NCBI RefSeq assembly: GCF_050908845.1
Contig: NZ_CP194171.1
Location: 248,001 to 312,000 of the forward strand
From: Marinobacterium_D sp050908845
GTDB lineage: Bacteria; Pseudomonadota; Gammaproteobacteria; Pseudomonadales; Balneatricaceae
Length of the DNA: 64,000 nucleotides
Direction of reading: 5' to 3'
Positions 38,684 to 47,752 of this stretch are shown here, one piece after another. Numbering within the stretch: position 1 is the first letter of the stretch; every line of letters begins with the position of its first letter. The notes below the pieces were generated by a model that had not been told where the DNA came from, did not search any database, and was given only the letters and a program-made list of their open reading frames with translations. Both the position numbers and the translations under genes were made by a program.

Positions 38684-38765
38684 CTAGCTCACTCCACGCC
38701 AGGGCATATGCTGCCACCCGCCTTTTCCTGCTTCCGAATATATCACGGCCGCGCCTCACATAAGC

Positions 38766-38790
38766 AAAAACCGCTCACAAGTGAGCGGTT
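38766..38790 (-). terminator. Intrinsic terminator after dsbA
   Basis: A perfect 10-bp stem AACCGCTCAC/GTGAGCGGTT with a 2-nt apex is followed on the minus strand by a T tract (TTTTTG). Confidence 0.85.
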
Positions 38791-38822
38791 TCTCTGCGGT
38801 GGATCACTGCGTGCGGCGTTGG

Positions 38823-39446
38823 TTACTCGCGTTCCTTGTTAACCAGGTAATCGACTACCTTGAGCATCTGCTCGTGTCCGCCGGCACTGCCGGCAGTCAC
38901 CAGGTACTTGCCGTTCACAATCATCGAGGGAACCCCCTCAATCTGATAGCCACGTGCCTTGGAATCACCCTGCTTGAGCTTCATGTTCACGGCAAATGAG
39001 TTGTACTGCTTACGGAACTCATCGGGCTCTACACCGAAGTCGGCGTAGAACTCGGCCAGATCATCCTCTGAACGCATACGTTTACGCTGCAGGTGAATCG
39101 CATCGAACATCGGCTTGTGGGTTTCATCCACCTTGCCGAGCAGGTCGGCAACGTAGAAGGCACGGGCGAACGGCTCCCAGCTGCGGCCGAATACGACCGG
39201 AATGGTGACCAGTTCCACATCATCAGCCTGCTGTGCTTTCCAGTGCTCCAGCAGCGGCTCGAAGCTGTTGCAGTGGGGGCAGAGGTAACCGAACATTTCG
39301 ACCACTTCGACAACGCCGTCCCCGGTCGTGGTCGGGACCGGCTGAGCGATCCGCTTGTACTGAACACCTTCCTGGTAAGCTGGATCAGCCGCCCAGGCGG
39401 TAATCGAGAAACAAGCCGCAACGATGGCAAGCACCCATTTCTTCAT
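38823..39446 (-). CDS. dsbA: Thiol:disulfide interchange protein DsbA
   Basis: DsbA introduces disulfides into newly exported periplasmic proteins. The 207-residue precursor has a signal peptide ending near AWAAD, the redox motif C56-PH-C59 (GYLCPHCNSF) and the cis-proline loop GVPSMIV. It lies between cytochrome c4 and the diguanylate cyclase gene. Confidence 0.96.
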   Translation of the reverse strand: MKKWVLAIVAACFSITAWAADPAYQEGVQYKRIAQPVPTTTGDGVVEVVEMFGYLCPHCNSFEPLLEHWKAQQADDVELVTIPVVFGRSWEPFARAFYVADLLGKVDETHKPMFDAIHLQRKRMRSEDDLAEFYADFGVEPDEFRKQYNSFAVNMKLKQGDSKARGYQIEGVPSMIVNGKYLVTAGSAGGHEQMLKVVDYLVNKERE

Positions 39447-39526
39447 AAGTCATGATCTCCGGTTGTAATTACTTGAAAGCAAAGACTTGTGTCAGCGGGG
39501 TTAGTTCCCCAAAAAAGCCATAGGTC

Positions 39527-39561
39527 CGCAAACAATTAAGGCAGCCGAAGCTGCCTTAATT
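39527..39561 (-). terminator. Terminator with cUUCGg tetraloop after the cytochrome gene
   Basis: A perfect 12-bp stem AATTAAGGCAGC/GCTGCCTTAATT carries a TTCG loop on the minus strand, closed by C-G. It is followed by GTTTG, a poor T tract, and precedes dsbA. Confidence 0.75.
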
Positions 39562-39589
39562 TAACTGTCAGGATACCAAGCTCTGTGGC

Positions 39590-40192
39590 TTAGTGCAGAC
39601 CCTGAACGTACTGGGAAACCGCTTTCATCTCGGCTTCATTCAGTTTTACAGCGATATCACGCATCATGGCGTTCGGATCGTTGTTACGCTCACCGGCTGC
39701 AAACTTGTTGAGGCTGCTCTCTACGTAGGTAGCGTGCTGACCGCTCAGAGCCGGGAAGCCCGCTGCGTTGTTACCCTTACCGTTCGGAGAGTGGCAGGCA
39801 GTACACGCGGCAACGCCCTTATCGGCGATACCGGCGCGGTAGATCTCTTCACCTGCAACAACCTGATCAGCCGCTGCCTGACCAATCTGAACATTCTGGC
39901 TTGAGAAGTGGGCCGCGATGTCCGCCAGGTCCTGCTCACTCATGGCATCCAGCATACCGGTCATTTCGACCACTGTACGCGCGCCACCCTTGATATCCTT
40001 CAGCTGCTTGAGCAGATAATTTTCGTTCTGCCCGGCCAGTTTCGGAAAGTTGGGTGCAGGACTGTTGCCGTCAGCGCCGTGGCATGCAGCACAGACTGCG
40101 ACTTTCTGCTGACCCGCCGCTGCATCGCCTGCCGCGTGGGCAACGCCGGTGATACCGAGGCTTACCAGTAAACTGATCAGAATTTTGTTCAT
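39590..40192 (-). CDS. Diheme cytochrome c4
   Basis: The 200-residue precursor has a signal peptide (LGITGVAHAAGD) and two heme-binding motifs, CAACH and CTACH, each followed by a c4-type domain. Methionine axial ligands are probably in MLDAM and NAMMRD. It is a periplasmic electron carrier to terminal oxidases. It is divergent from engB and upstream of dsbA, the usual arrangement. Confidence 0.94.
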   Translation of the reverse strand: MNKILISLLVSLGITGVAHAAGDAAAGQQKVAVCAACHGADGNSPAPNFPKLAGQNENYLLKQLKDIKGGARTVVEMTGMLDAMSEQDLADIAAHFSSQNVQIGQAAADQVVAGEEIYRAGIADKGVAACTACHSPNGKGNNAAGFPALSGQHATYVESSLNKFAAGERNNDPNAMMRDIAVKLNEAEMKAVSQYVQGLH

Positions 40193-40381
40193 TGATTAAC
40201 CCAGACCCCTGTAAGACAAATTGTGTGTCGTTTCCACCGCCTTTACGGCGAAAACATCCGTAGTCGTACTATCCCTGACTGGAGCGCAAACCAGATCGCG
40301 GGTAAAATTGGCGGCATTATAAACCAATAACCCTACAAACTGGAACGTATATGTTCGTAGGGGGCCAGACAGCGAATCCAA

Positions 40382-41011
40382 ATGTCCTCCACCGAACCGG
40401 TCATCCGTTACAACTCCGCACGCTACCTTACCAGCGCCTCCAAGCTCAACCAGTGTCCCGAAGATGAGGGCGCCGAAGTCGCCTTTGCCGGACGCTCCAA
40501 TGCGGGCAAATCCAGCGCCATCAATGCGCTGACCCAGCAGGGCCAGCTGGCCCGTGTCTCCAAGACACCCGGGCGCACCCAGCTGATCAACTTTTTCGAC
40601 CTGAATCTGGAAGGGTTACGCCTGGTCGACCTGCCCGGGTACGGCTACGCCAAGGTGCCGATCGCACTGAAGCAGCACTGGCAGAAGCACCTCGACGCCT
40701 ACCTGCAGCACCGCGAATGCCTGCGCGGCGTAGTCCTGGTTATGGATATCCGCCATCCGATGAAAGAGTTCGACCAGATGATGGTGCACTGGTGCGAGTC
40801 CACCGGCGTTCCTCTGCATGTGCTGCTCACCAAGGCGGACAAACTGAAGAAAGGGCCGGCGCAAAGTACCCTGCTGGCACTGCGCAAATCCCTCAAGGAA
40901 GCGCTGGGCGACAATGTCTCCGTACAGACGTTTTCAGCGTTGAAGAAAACCGGTGTCGATCAGCTGAGGGACAGGCTGGATAGCTGGTTTCTGCCCGCCG
41001 CAGAGGAATAA
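40382..41011 (+). CDS. engB: Ribosome biogenesis GTPase EngB/YihA
   Basis: EngB is an essential GTPase of late 50S assembly. The 209-residue protein has the P-loop GRSNAGKS (residues 37-44), DLPGYGYAK (G3) and TKADK (G4). It is divergent from the cytochrome c4 gene, with about 189 bp between them, and convergent with polA. Confidence 0.96.
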   Translation: MSSTEPVIRYNSARYLTSASKLNQCPEDEGAEVAFAGRSNAGKSSAINALTQQGQLARVSKTPGRTQLINFFDLNLEGLRLVDLPGYGYAKVPIALKQHWQKHLDAYLQHRECLRGVVLVMDIRHPMKEFDQMMVHWCESTGVPLHVLLTKADKLKKGPAQSTLLALRKSLKEALGDNVSVQTFSALKKTGVDQLRDRLDSWFLPAAEE

Positions 41012-41091
41012 AAGGAGCTGATCGGCCGATTCAGATCAACCGGCCAGTTGCGAATAAGGCGGGCTCGGACTTTGTGGATATATAGCCGCTG

Positions 41092-41137
41092 AAAAAAGAA
41101 AACCCCGGCACCGTGAAGGGGAGGAACGGTGCCGGGG
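41092..41137 (-). terminator. Intrinsic terminator of polA
   Basis: A perfect 12-bp stem CCCCGGCACCGT/ACGGTGCCGGGG is followed on the minus strand by a T-rich run (TTTTCTTTTTT). The intergenic stretch 41012-41282 holds this and no gene. Confidence 0.88.
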
Positions 41138-41282
41138 TCAGTCGATGTGTCATGACAGGGAAGCCGCTTTTCTAACTCGCTACGTCCTGAACTCTCGCGA
41201 CTTCCAATTAGTGAGAGGGTGCTGCGACAGTAAAGTTCCGCCGCTGATCAAAAAATTGGCAAATTTGTTCAAAAAACAGGCA

Positions 41283-44024
41283 TCAGTGCGCCTGCTCCCA
41301 GTTATCCCCCGCTTGCGCCTCCACCAGCAGCGGCACATCCAGGCTGGCAGCCTGCTCCATCAACGGGTGAACCTTGGCCAGAAACGCCTCAACTTCTGAC
41401 TCCCGCACCTCGAACACCAGCTCATCGTGCACCTGCATGATCATGCGCGCATCGAAGCCGCTGTCGGTCAGCCAGTTATCCACCTGCACCATCGCCTTCT
41501 TGATGATATCCGCCGCGGTGCCCTGCATCGGCGCGTTGATCGCGGTACGCTCCGCCGCCTGGCGGCGCATCGGGTTACGCGCGTTGATCTCCGGCAGATA
41601 GAGGCGGCGGCCGAAGATCGTCTCGACATAGCCCTGTTCGCGGGCGCGCTCGCGGGTACCATCCATGTAACGCTGCACGCCGGGATAGGTCTCAAAGTAG
41701 TGATCGATATAGGTCTGGGCATCCTTACGGCCAACACCGATCTGCTTGGCGAGGCCAAAGGCGGACATGCCGTAGATCAGACCGAAGTTGATCGCCTTGG
41801 CACTGCGGCGCTGATCGGCGCTCACCTCATCCACCTTCACCTTGAACACCTCGGCGGCGGTGGCTCTGTGGATATCTTCTCCACGCGAGAACGCCTCCAG
41901 CAGCCCCTTGTCACCGGACAGGTGCGCCATGATGCGCAGTTCGATCTGTGAATAGTCCGCCGCGACTATCTTGTAGCCCTCGGGCGCGATAAACGCCTGG
42001 CGGATACGGCGCCCTTCCGTTGTGCGCACCGGAATATTCTGCAGGTTGGGATCTGACGACGACAATCGCCCGGTGGCGGTATTGGCCTGATGGTAGGAGG
42101 TGTGGATCCGCCCCGTGGCCTTGTTGATCATCTGCGGCAGCTTGTCGGTGTAGGTGGACTTGAGCTTGGACAGACCACGGTTTTCGATAATTACCTTGGG
42201 CAGCGGGTAATCCAGCGCCAGCTCCTGCAGCACCTCTTCAGCGGTGGACGGCGCGCCCTTGGGGGTTTTCTTCTTCACCGGCAGGCCCTGTTTCTCGAAC
42301 AGGATCTCCTGCAGCTGCTTGGTGGACGCAAGGTTGAACGGCTCGCCCGCCAGTTCGTGGGCTTCCCGCTCCAGTTCGACCAGACGCTTTTCTATCTCCT
42401 GGCTCTGCTTGGCCAGCAGCGTGGCATCCACCAGGGCGCCGTTGCGCTCGATACGCGACAGCACCGGTACCAGCGGCAGTTCGATCTCATGCAGCACATT
42501 GATCAGATCACCCTCCGCTTCCAGCTTCGGCGTCAGCGTTTCATGCAGGCGCAGGGTGATATCGGCGTCTTCCGCGGCGTAGGGCGAAGCCTGCTCCAGG
42601 TCGATCTGGTTAAAGGTAAGCTGCTTCTTGCCCTTGCCGGCGATCGCTTCAAAGCTCACCGTCTCATGGTTCAGATAGCGCTGCGCCAGGGTATCCATAT
42701 CGTGACGGCTGGCGGTGGAGTTCAGCACATAGGATTCCAGCATGGTATCGGAGCCGATACCACGGATCTCGATGCCGTACTTCGCCAGCACATTCATATC
42801 GTACTTGATGTGCTGGCCGATCTTTTTCAGCTCTTCGCTTTCCAGCAGCGGTTTCAGCTGCGCCAGCACGGCGTTGCGATCGAGCTGGTCCGGCGCGCCG
42901 ACATAATCATGAGCCAGCGGTACATAGGCGGCCTTGCCGGCTTCCACGGCGAAGGAAACACCCACCAGTTCCGCTTCCATATAGTTGAGGCTGGTGGTTT
43001 CGGTATCAAAGGCGAAACTGCCCGCTTCACGCAGCTTATCGAGCCAGCGATCCAGCTCCGCCTGCTCCAGCAGGGTTTCGTACTCGGTTGCGATGGCCGC
43101 CGGCTGCTCCTCGGCTGTGGCTGCGGCTGCGTCATCGCCACCCTCTTCCAGCTCACGCACCCAGGTCTTGAACTCGAAGCGCTTGAACAGCTCAATCAGC
43201 TTGCTGCTGTCCGGCGCCGGCAGGGTGATATCGCCGAGGCCCACATGCAGCTCCACATCGGTCTTGATGGTGGCCAGCAGGTAGGAGAGCTCCGCCATCT
43301 CGCGGTTCTCCTCCAGTTTTTTCGGCATCGACTTGGAACCGCGAAAGCCCAGCTCCGGAATCTTGTCCAGGTTGTCGTACAGATCCTTGATGCTGCCGAT
43401 CCCCTGCAGCAGCGCCAGCGCGGTTTTCTCGCCGACCCCGGGCACGCCGGGGATGTTATCCACCTTGTCACCCATGAGGGCGAGATAATCGATAATCAGC
43501 TCGGGCGGGATGCCAAACTTCTCCTTCACCCCATCCACATCCATCACCGTGTCGTTCATGGTGTTGATCAGGGTGACCTTGGTATCCACCAGCTGCGCCA
43601 TATCCTTGTCACCGGTGGAGATCACCACGTCGCAACAGGACGCCTCCGCCTGCCGCGCCAGCGTGCCGATCACATCATCGGCCTCGACCCCCTCTTCGAC
43701 GAACATCGGGATGCCCATGGCGCGGATAATGTCGTGAATCGGCTCGATCTGGTCGCGCAGGTCATCCGGCATGGGAGGGCGTTGCGCCTTATACTCGGGG
43801 TAGACATCGTCGCGGAAGGTTTTGCCCTTGGCATCGAACACCACCGCCACCGGGCTGTCCGGGTACTGCTTGAGCAGGCTGCGCATCATCGAGGTTACAA
43901 CCCGTACCGCCCCCGTGGGGAAACCCTCCGCCGTTCTCAGGTCCGCCTGCTGGGAAGCAAAAAACGCCCGGTATAAATAGGAGGAGCCGTCAACTAGAAT
44001 AACGGGTGGTTTCTGTGCGCTCAT
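41283..44024 (-). CDS. polA: DNA polymerase I
   Basis: PolA fills repair gaps and removes RNA primers. From the ATG at 44024 (MSAQKPPVILVDGSSYLYRA) the protein has 913 residues. Domains in order are a 5' nuclease (KFGIPPELIIDYLALMGD-type region; GVPGVGEKTA), a 3'-5' exonuclease with the acidic pair intact (FDTETTSL), and the polymerase with DYSQIELRI, RRSAKAINFGLIYG and HDELVFEV. A longer in-frame start at 44087 is unlikely because the added residues are atypical. polA is divergent from the DUF2782 gene. Confidence 0.97.
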   Translation of the reverse strand: MSAQKPPVILVDGSSYLYRAFFASQQADLRTAEGFPTGAVRVVTSMMRSLLKQYPDSPVAVVFDAKGKTFRDDVYPEYKAQRPPMPDDLRDQIEPIHDIIRAMGIPMFVEEGVEADDVIGTLARQAEASCCDVVISTGDKDMAQLVDTKVTLINTMNDTVMDVDGVKEKFGIPPELIIDYLALMGDKVDNIPGVPGVGEKTALALLQGIGSIKDLYDNLDKIPELGFRGSKSMPKKLEENREMAELSYLLATIKTDVELHVGLGDITLPAPDSSKLIELFKRFEFKTWVRELEEGGDDAAAATAEEQPAAIATEYETLLEQAELDRWLDKLREAGSFAFDTETTSLNYMEAELVGVSFAVEAGKAAYVPLAHDYVGAPDQLDRNAVLAQLKPLLESEELKKIGQHIKYDMNVLAKYGIEIRGIGSDTMLESYVLNSTASRHDMDTLAQRYLNHETVSFEAIAGKGKKQLTFNQIDLEQASPYAAEDADITLRLHETLTPKLEAEGDLINVLHEIELPLVPVLSRIERNGALVDATLLAKQSQEIEKRLVELEREAHELAGEPFNLASTKQLQEILFEKQGLPVKKKTPKGAPSTAEEVLQELALDYPLPKVIIENRGLSKLKSTYTDKLPQMINKATGRIHTSYHQANTATGRLSSSDPNLQNIPVRTTEGRRIRQAFIAPEGYKIVAADYSQIELRIMAHLSGDKGLLEAFSRGEDIHRATAAEVFKVKVDEVSADQRRSAKAINFGLIYGMSAFGLAKQIGVGRKDAQTYIDHYFETYPGVQRYMDGTRERAREQGYVETIFGRRLYLPEINARNPMRRQAAERTAINAPMQGTAADIIKKAMVQVDNWLTDSGFDARMIMQVHDELVFEVRESEVEAFLAKVHPLMEQAASLDVPLLVEAQAGDNWEQAH

Positions 44025-44150
44025 CGGTGTATCCATCGACTGGTGGGTGTAGATCGGACTTGTTCGGCCCGCCTCAAAGGCCCACAATCATAGACAAATC
44101 AGGCCGCTTCGACCAATGCGGGACGGCCCAAGCTAAACAGGAAGATAGCG

Positions 44151-44432
44151 ATGAAAAAAGCGATTCTGCTGGCTGGTCTACTGGCACTGGCGCCCCTGGC
44201 CCAGGCCGAAGTTGTCACCGACACGGAAACCAGCGAACCGGAAATCAACATTACCCACGATGGTGAGGCCACCTATTACGAATACTCCATCAATGGAGAG
44301 ATTCGTGAGATCAAGGTTGTCCCCAAGGTGGGCAAACCCTACTATCTGGTACCCGCTGAAGGCTCCGATAAATTTATCCGGGCCGGCGAGTCTCAGCTCC
44401 TGATCCCCAAATGGGTTATTTTTCGCTGGTAA
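44151..44432 (+). CDS. DUF2782 periplasmic protein
   Basis: The 93-residue precursor has a signal peptide (LLAGLLALAPLAQAE) and a short domain with EYSINGEIREIKVVPKVG and PYYLVPAEG typical of DUF2782. Function is unknown. It lies between polA and thrB as in Pseudomonas, 9 nt before thrB. Confidence 0.92.
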   Translation: MKKAILLAGLLALAPLAQAEVVTDTETSEPEINITHDGEATYYEYSINGEIREIKVVPKVGKPYYLVPAEGSDKFIRAGESQLLIPKWVIFRW

Positions 44433-44441
44433 TTATCCACT

Positions 44442-45416
44442 GTGGCAGTCTATACCCCCGTATCCGAGGCCGAGCTCAACAAGCTGCTGGCCGATTATGA
44501 CCTGGGCCGCTGCATCGACCTGAAAGGGATCGATGGCGGTATCGAAAACACCAACTATTTTGTGACTCTGGAGTCTGACGGAGAGCAGACCCAGTATGTC
44601 CTGACTCTGTTCGAGGAGTTCAGCTACGAGGAGATGCCATTCTTCGTCGAGCTGGGCAAATGGCTGGCCGAGCGCGGCGTGCCCGTGCCCTATGCCATCG
44701 AGGATCGCAACGGCATCGGCCTGAAGCAGCTGAACGGCCGTCCGGCGTTTCTGCAGCCGCGTTTCCAAGGCGGCCACGTCGACCAGCAGGATCTGACGCC
44801 GGCTCACTGCGCCAGCATCGGCACAGCACTGGCGAAGTTGCATCTGGCCGGCAAGGACTTTTTCCTCACCCGCCAGGCCCACCGCGGTGTGTTCTGGTGG
44901 CGCCGGGAGAGCGCAAACATCGTCGCGCGCCTGGATAAAGAGGACGCCGAACTGCTGACCGAAGAGGTGCGCCTGTTCGATGAACTGCGCGAGCAGCACG
45001 GTGAAGAGATGCCGATGGGTATCATCCACGGCGATCTGTTCCACGATAACGCGCTGTTTATAGGTGATAACGTGGATGCCATTCTCGATATCTACAACGC
45101 CGCTACCGCCTATCTGCTGTTCGACCTGGCCATCGTCGCGAACGACTGGTGCGTCAACCCGGATGGCAGTATCGACGCAGCCCGCGAACGTGCACTGCTC
45201 GATGCCTACGCCGCTGTTCGCCCGTTCGAGGCGGTCGAAAAGCAGGTCTGGCCACAATTGTGCCGCACCGCCGCCATGCGTTTCTGGCTCTCGCGCCTGA
45301 TCCCCTGGCTCGGTATCAGCCAGGCATCACGCCAGGGCGGCGAGATGAAGCTCAAGGATCCGGATGAACTGAAACGGATTCTGCTGGGTCGTATCAAGCA
45401 GCCCTCCAGCCTCTGA
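44442..45416 (+). CDS. thrB: Homoserine kinase ThrB, APH-like type
   Basis: ThrB phosphorylates homoserine in threonine synthesis. The 324-residue protein belongs to the aminoglycoside-phosphotransferase-fold type, unlike the GHMP-type E. coli ThrB. Key segments are GIENTNYFV, the catalytic HGDLFHDN and LDIYNAATAYLLFDLAI (read as LDIYNAATAY then LLFDLAI). The start is a GTG at 44442. It is followed by a terminator and uvrD. Confidence 0.93.
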   Translation: MAVYTPVSEAELNKLLADYDLGRCIDLKGIDGGIENTNYFVTLESDGEQTQYVLTLFEEFSYEEMPFFVELGKWLAERGVPVPYAIEDRNGIGLKQLNGRPAFLQPRFQGGHVDQQDLTPAHCASIGTALAKLHLAGKDFFLTRQAHRGVFWWRRESANIVARLDKEDAELLTEEVRLFDELREQHGEEMPMGIIHGDLFHDNALFIGDNVDAILDIYNAATAYLLFDLAIVANDWCVNPDGSIDAARERALLDAYAAVRPFEAVEKQVWPQLCRTAAMRFWLSRLIPWLGISQASRQGGEMKLKDPDELKRILLGRIKQPSSL

Positions 45417-45419
45417 AAC

Positions 45420-45439
45420 GGGCCCTCAGGGGCCCTTTT
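45420..45439 (+). terminator. Intrinsic terminator after thrB
   Basis: GGGCCC-TCAG-GGGCCC followed by TTTT forms a 6-bp GC stem with a short T tract just after thrB. Confidence 0.8.
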
Positions 45440-45440
45440 C

Positions 45441-45478
45441 CTGTATACTTTTCCAGTATTTCGCGACTTCGTTATACT
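45441..45478 (+). promoter_or_regulatory. LexA-type SOS box overlapping the uvrD promoter
   Basis: CTGTATACTTTTCCAG (45441-45456) fits CTG-N10-CAG and shares both ends with the E. coli uvrD SOS box. It overlaps a -35 candidate (TTTCCA, 45450-45455), followed 17 bp later by TATACT (45473-45478). LexA binding there would block the promoter. Confidence 0.7.
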
Positions 45479-45521
45479 GCGTCTTTCCTTTTTTACTCTC
45501 TTAGATAGCTGCACAGACCCA

Positions 45522-47741
45522 ATGGACGTTACCCACATCATCGACTCGCTCAACGATGCCCAGCGCCAGGCGGTCACCGCCGACGTCAAAAACCTGCTGG
45601 TGCTGGCCGGTGCCGGTTCCGGCAAGACCCGCGTACTGGTGCACCGCATCGCCTGGCTGATCGAAGCCGAAGGCCTCTCGCCCTACTCCATCATGTCCGT
45701 GACCTTTACCAACAAGGCCGCGCGCGAGATGCGTGGACGTATCGAACATCTGCTGGGCCTGAACACCCACGGCATGTGGGTGGGCACCTTCCACGGTCTG
45801 GCGCACCGGCTGCTGCGGGCTCACTGGCAGGATGCGGGCCTGCGCGACAACTTCCAGATCATGGACAGCGATGACCAGCTGCGCCTGATAAAACGTCTGT
45901 GCAAAGAGATGAACCTGGACGAAACCCGCTGGCCGCCGAAGCAGATCCAGTGGTACATCAACGCGCAGAAGGATGAAGGCCTGCGCAGCCACCATATCGA
46001 GCGCTCCGGCGATATGTTCCAGGACACCATGGTGCGTGCCTACGAAGCCTACGAGCAGGCCTGCGACCGCGGCGGCATGATCGACTTCGGCGAACTGCTG
46101 CTGCGCGCGCTGGAACTGCTGCGCGACCGCGCTCCGGCGCTGCTCAAGCACTACCGCGAGCGTTTCCGCTACGTGCTGGTGGACGAGTTCCAGGATACCA
46201 ACGCCATCCAGTATGCCTGGCTGCGCCTGCTCTGCCAGGGCGAAGACAAGCTGATGGCGGTGGGCGATGACGACCAGTCGATCTACGGCTGGCGTGGCGC
46301 CCGCATTGAGAACATCCAGAACCTGCCGGAACACTTCCCCGGTACCGAGACAATCCGCCTGGAGCAGAACTACCGCTCCACCGGCACCATCCTGAACGCG
46401 GCCAACGCCGTAATCAGTAACAACTTCGGTCGCCTCGGCAAGCAGCTCTGGACCAGCCTCGGCGACGGCGAAGCGCTGAGCCTTTACGCCGCCTTCAACG
46501 AGCAGGACGAAGCGCGCTTTATCGTCGACCAGATCAGCAAGTGGGTCGATGACGGTAACCGCCGCGACGAAAGCGCGATTCTTTACCGCTCCAACGCCCA
46601 GTCCCGTGTGCTCGAGGAGATGCTGATCCGCGCCGGGATTCCGTATCGCATCTACGGCGGCCAGCGCTTCTATGACCGCCTGGAGATCAAGAACGCCCTG
46701 GCCTACATGCGCCTGCTGGCCAACCGCGATGACGATACCGCCATGGAGCGGGTGATCAACGTGCCTACCCGCGGCATCGGCACCCGTACCATCGAGCAGA
46801 TCCGCGAACACGCCCGTGCCGAAGGCGTCTCCATGTGGCGCGCCGCAAACGAGATCATCGAGTACGGCAAGCTGGCTGCCCGCGCCGGCAACGCCCTGCA
46901 GAGTTTCCTCGACCTGATCAACAAGCTGGATTCCGACACCACCGAAACCGAACTGCACGAGCAGACCGAGCATGTGGTCCAGCACTCCGGCCTGATCCAG
47001 CATCACGAGAAAGAGAAGGGCGAAAAAGCCCAGTCGCGCATCGAGAACCTTGAGGAACTGGTCACCGCCGCGCGCCAGTTCGCCGGCCAGTGGCAGGAAG
47101 ACGAGACACCGGAAGGGTTCAACTCCGTACTCGCCGCCTTCCTCGATCAGGCGGCACTGGATGCCGGCGAAGCCCAGGCCGATGTGCACACCGACAGTGT
47201 CCAGCTGATGACCCTGCACTCCGCCAAGGGGCTGGAGTTCCCGCTGGTGTTCCTGGCCGGTATGGAAGAGGGGCTGTTCCCGCACAGCATGTCCGCCGAG
47301 GACCCGAACCGCCTCGAGGAAGAGCGCCGCCTCTGCTACGTGGGCATCACCCGCGCCATGCAGAAGCTCTACCTGACCTACGCCGAATCGCGCCGCCTGC
47401 ATGGCCAGGAAAACTACAACCGCCCCTCCCGGTTTATCCAGGAGATCCCCAACGAGTACATCGAAGAGGTGCGCCTCAACGCCAGCGTGCGTCGTCCCTA
47501 CGGCAGCAGCGGTTATCAGGATGAAGGCGGTTCGCTGTTCGGCAGCTCATCAAGCCTCGGCAGCAGCGAAGTGCCAGACACCAGCCTGAGCCTGGGCCAG
47601 CGCGTGCGCCATCCCAAGTTCGGCGAAGGCTTTGTCACCAACTTCGAGGGCAGCGGCCCAAAAGCGCGGGTGCAGATCAACTTCGACGACGAAGGCAGCA
47701 AGTGGCTGGTGGTGGGCTTTGCCAAGCTTGAAGCGATCTGA
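45522..47741 (+). CDS. uvrD: DNA helicase II UvrD
   Basis: UvrD is a 3'-5' superfamily 1 helicase in nucleotide excision and mismatch repair. The 739-residue protein has Walker A AGAGSGKT (residues 29-36), VDEFQDTNAIQYAWL, the QxxR segment GDDDQSIYGWRGA, LEQNYRSTGTIL and LMTLHSAKGLEFPLV. A C-terminal tail ends in a Tudor-like VRHPKFGEGFV region. Length is normal. LexA control is suggested by the box upstream. Confidence 0.97.
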   Translation: MDVTHIIDSLNDAQRQAVTADVKNLLVLAGAGSGKTRVLVHRIAWLIEAEGLSPYSIMSVTFTNKAAREMRGRIEHLLGLNTHGMWVGTFHGLAHRLLRAHWQDAGLRDNFQIMDSDDQLRLIKRLCKEMNLDETRWPPKQIQWYINAQKDEGLRSHHIERSGDMFQDTMVRAYEAYEQACDRGGMIDFGELLLRALELLRDRAPALLKHYRERFRYVLVDEFQDTNAIQYAWLRLLCQGEDKLMAVGDDDQSIYGWRGARIENIQNLPEHFPGTETIRLEQNYRSTGTILNAANAVISNNFGRLGKQLWTSLGDGEALSLYAAFNEQDEARFIVDQISKWVDDGNRRDESAILYRSNAQSRVLEEMLIRAGIPYRIYGGQRFYDRLEIKNALAYMRLLANRDDDTAMERVINVPTRGIGTRTIEQIREHARAEGVSMWRAANEIIEYGKLAARAGNALQSFLDLINKLDSDTTETELHEQTEHVVQHSGLIQHHEKEKGEKAQSRIENLEELVTAARQFAGQWQEDETPEGFNSVLAAFLDQAALDAGEAQADVHTDSVQLMTLHSAKGLEFPLVFLAGMEEGLFPHSMSAEDPNRLEEERRLCYVGITRAMQKLYLTYAESRRLHGQENYNRPSRFIQEIPNEYIEEVRLNASVRRPYGSSGYQDEGGSLFGSSSSLGSSEVPDTSLSLGQRVRHPKFGEGFVTNFEGSGPKARVQINFDDEGSKWLVVGFAKLEAI

Positions 47742-47752
47742 GGCCTGACAGG

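Noticed and set aside
42090..43976. Long open frame antisense to polA (628 codons)
   Set aside because: polA is an intact, recognisable gene on the other strand; high GC content leaves long antisense frames open. No family motif is seen.
45501..47402. Long open frame antisense to uvrD (633 codons)
   Set aside because: Same reason: uvrD carries all helicase motifs, and the antisense frame matches nothing I recognise.
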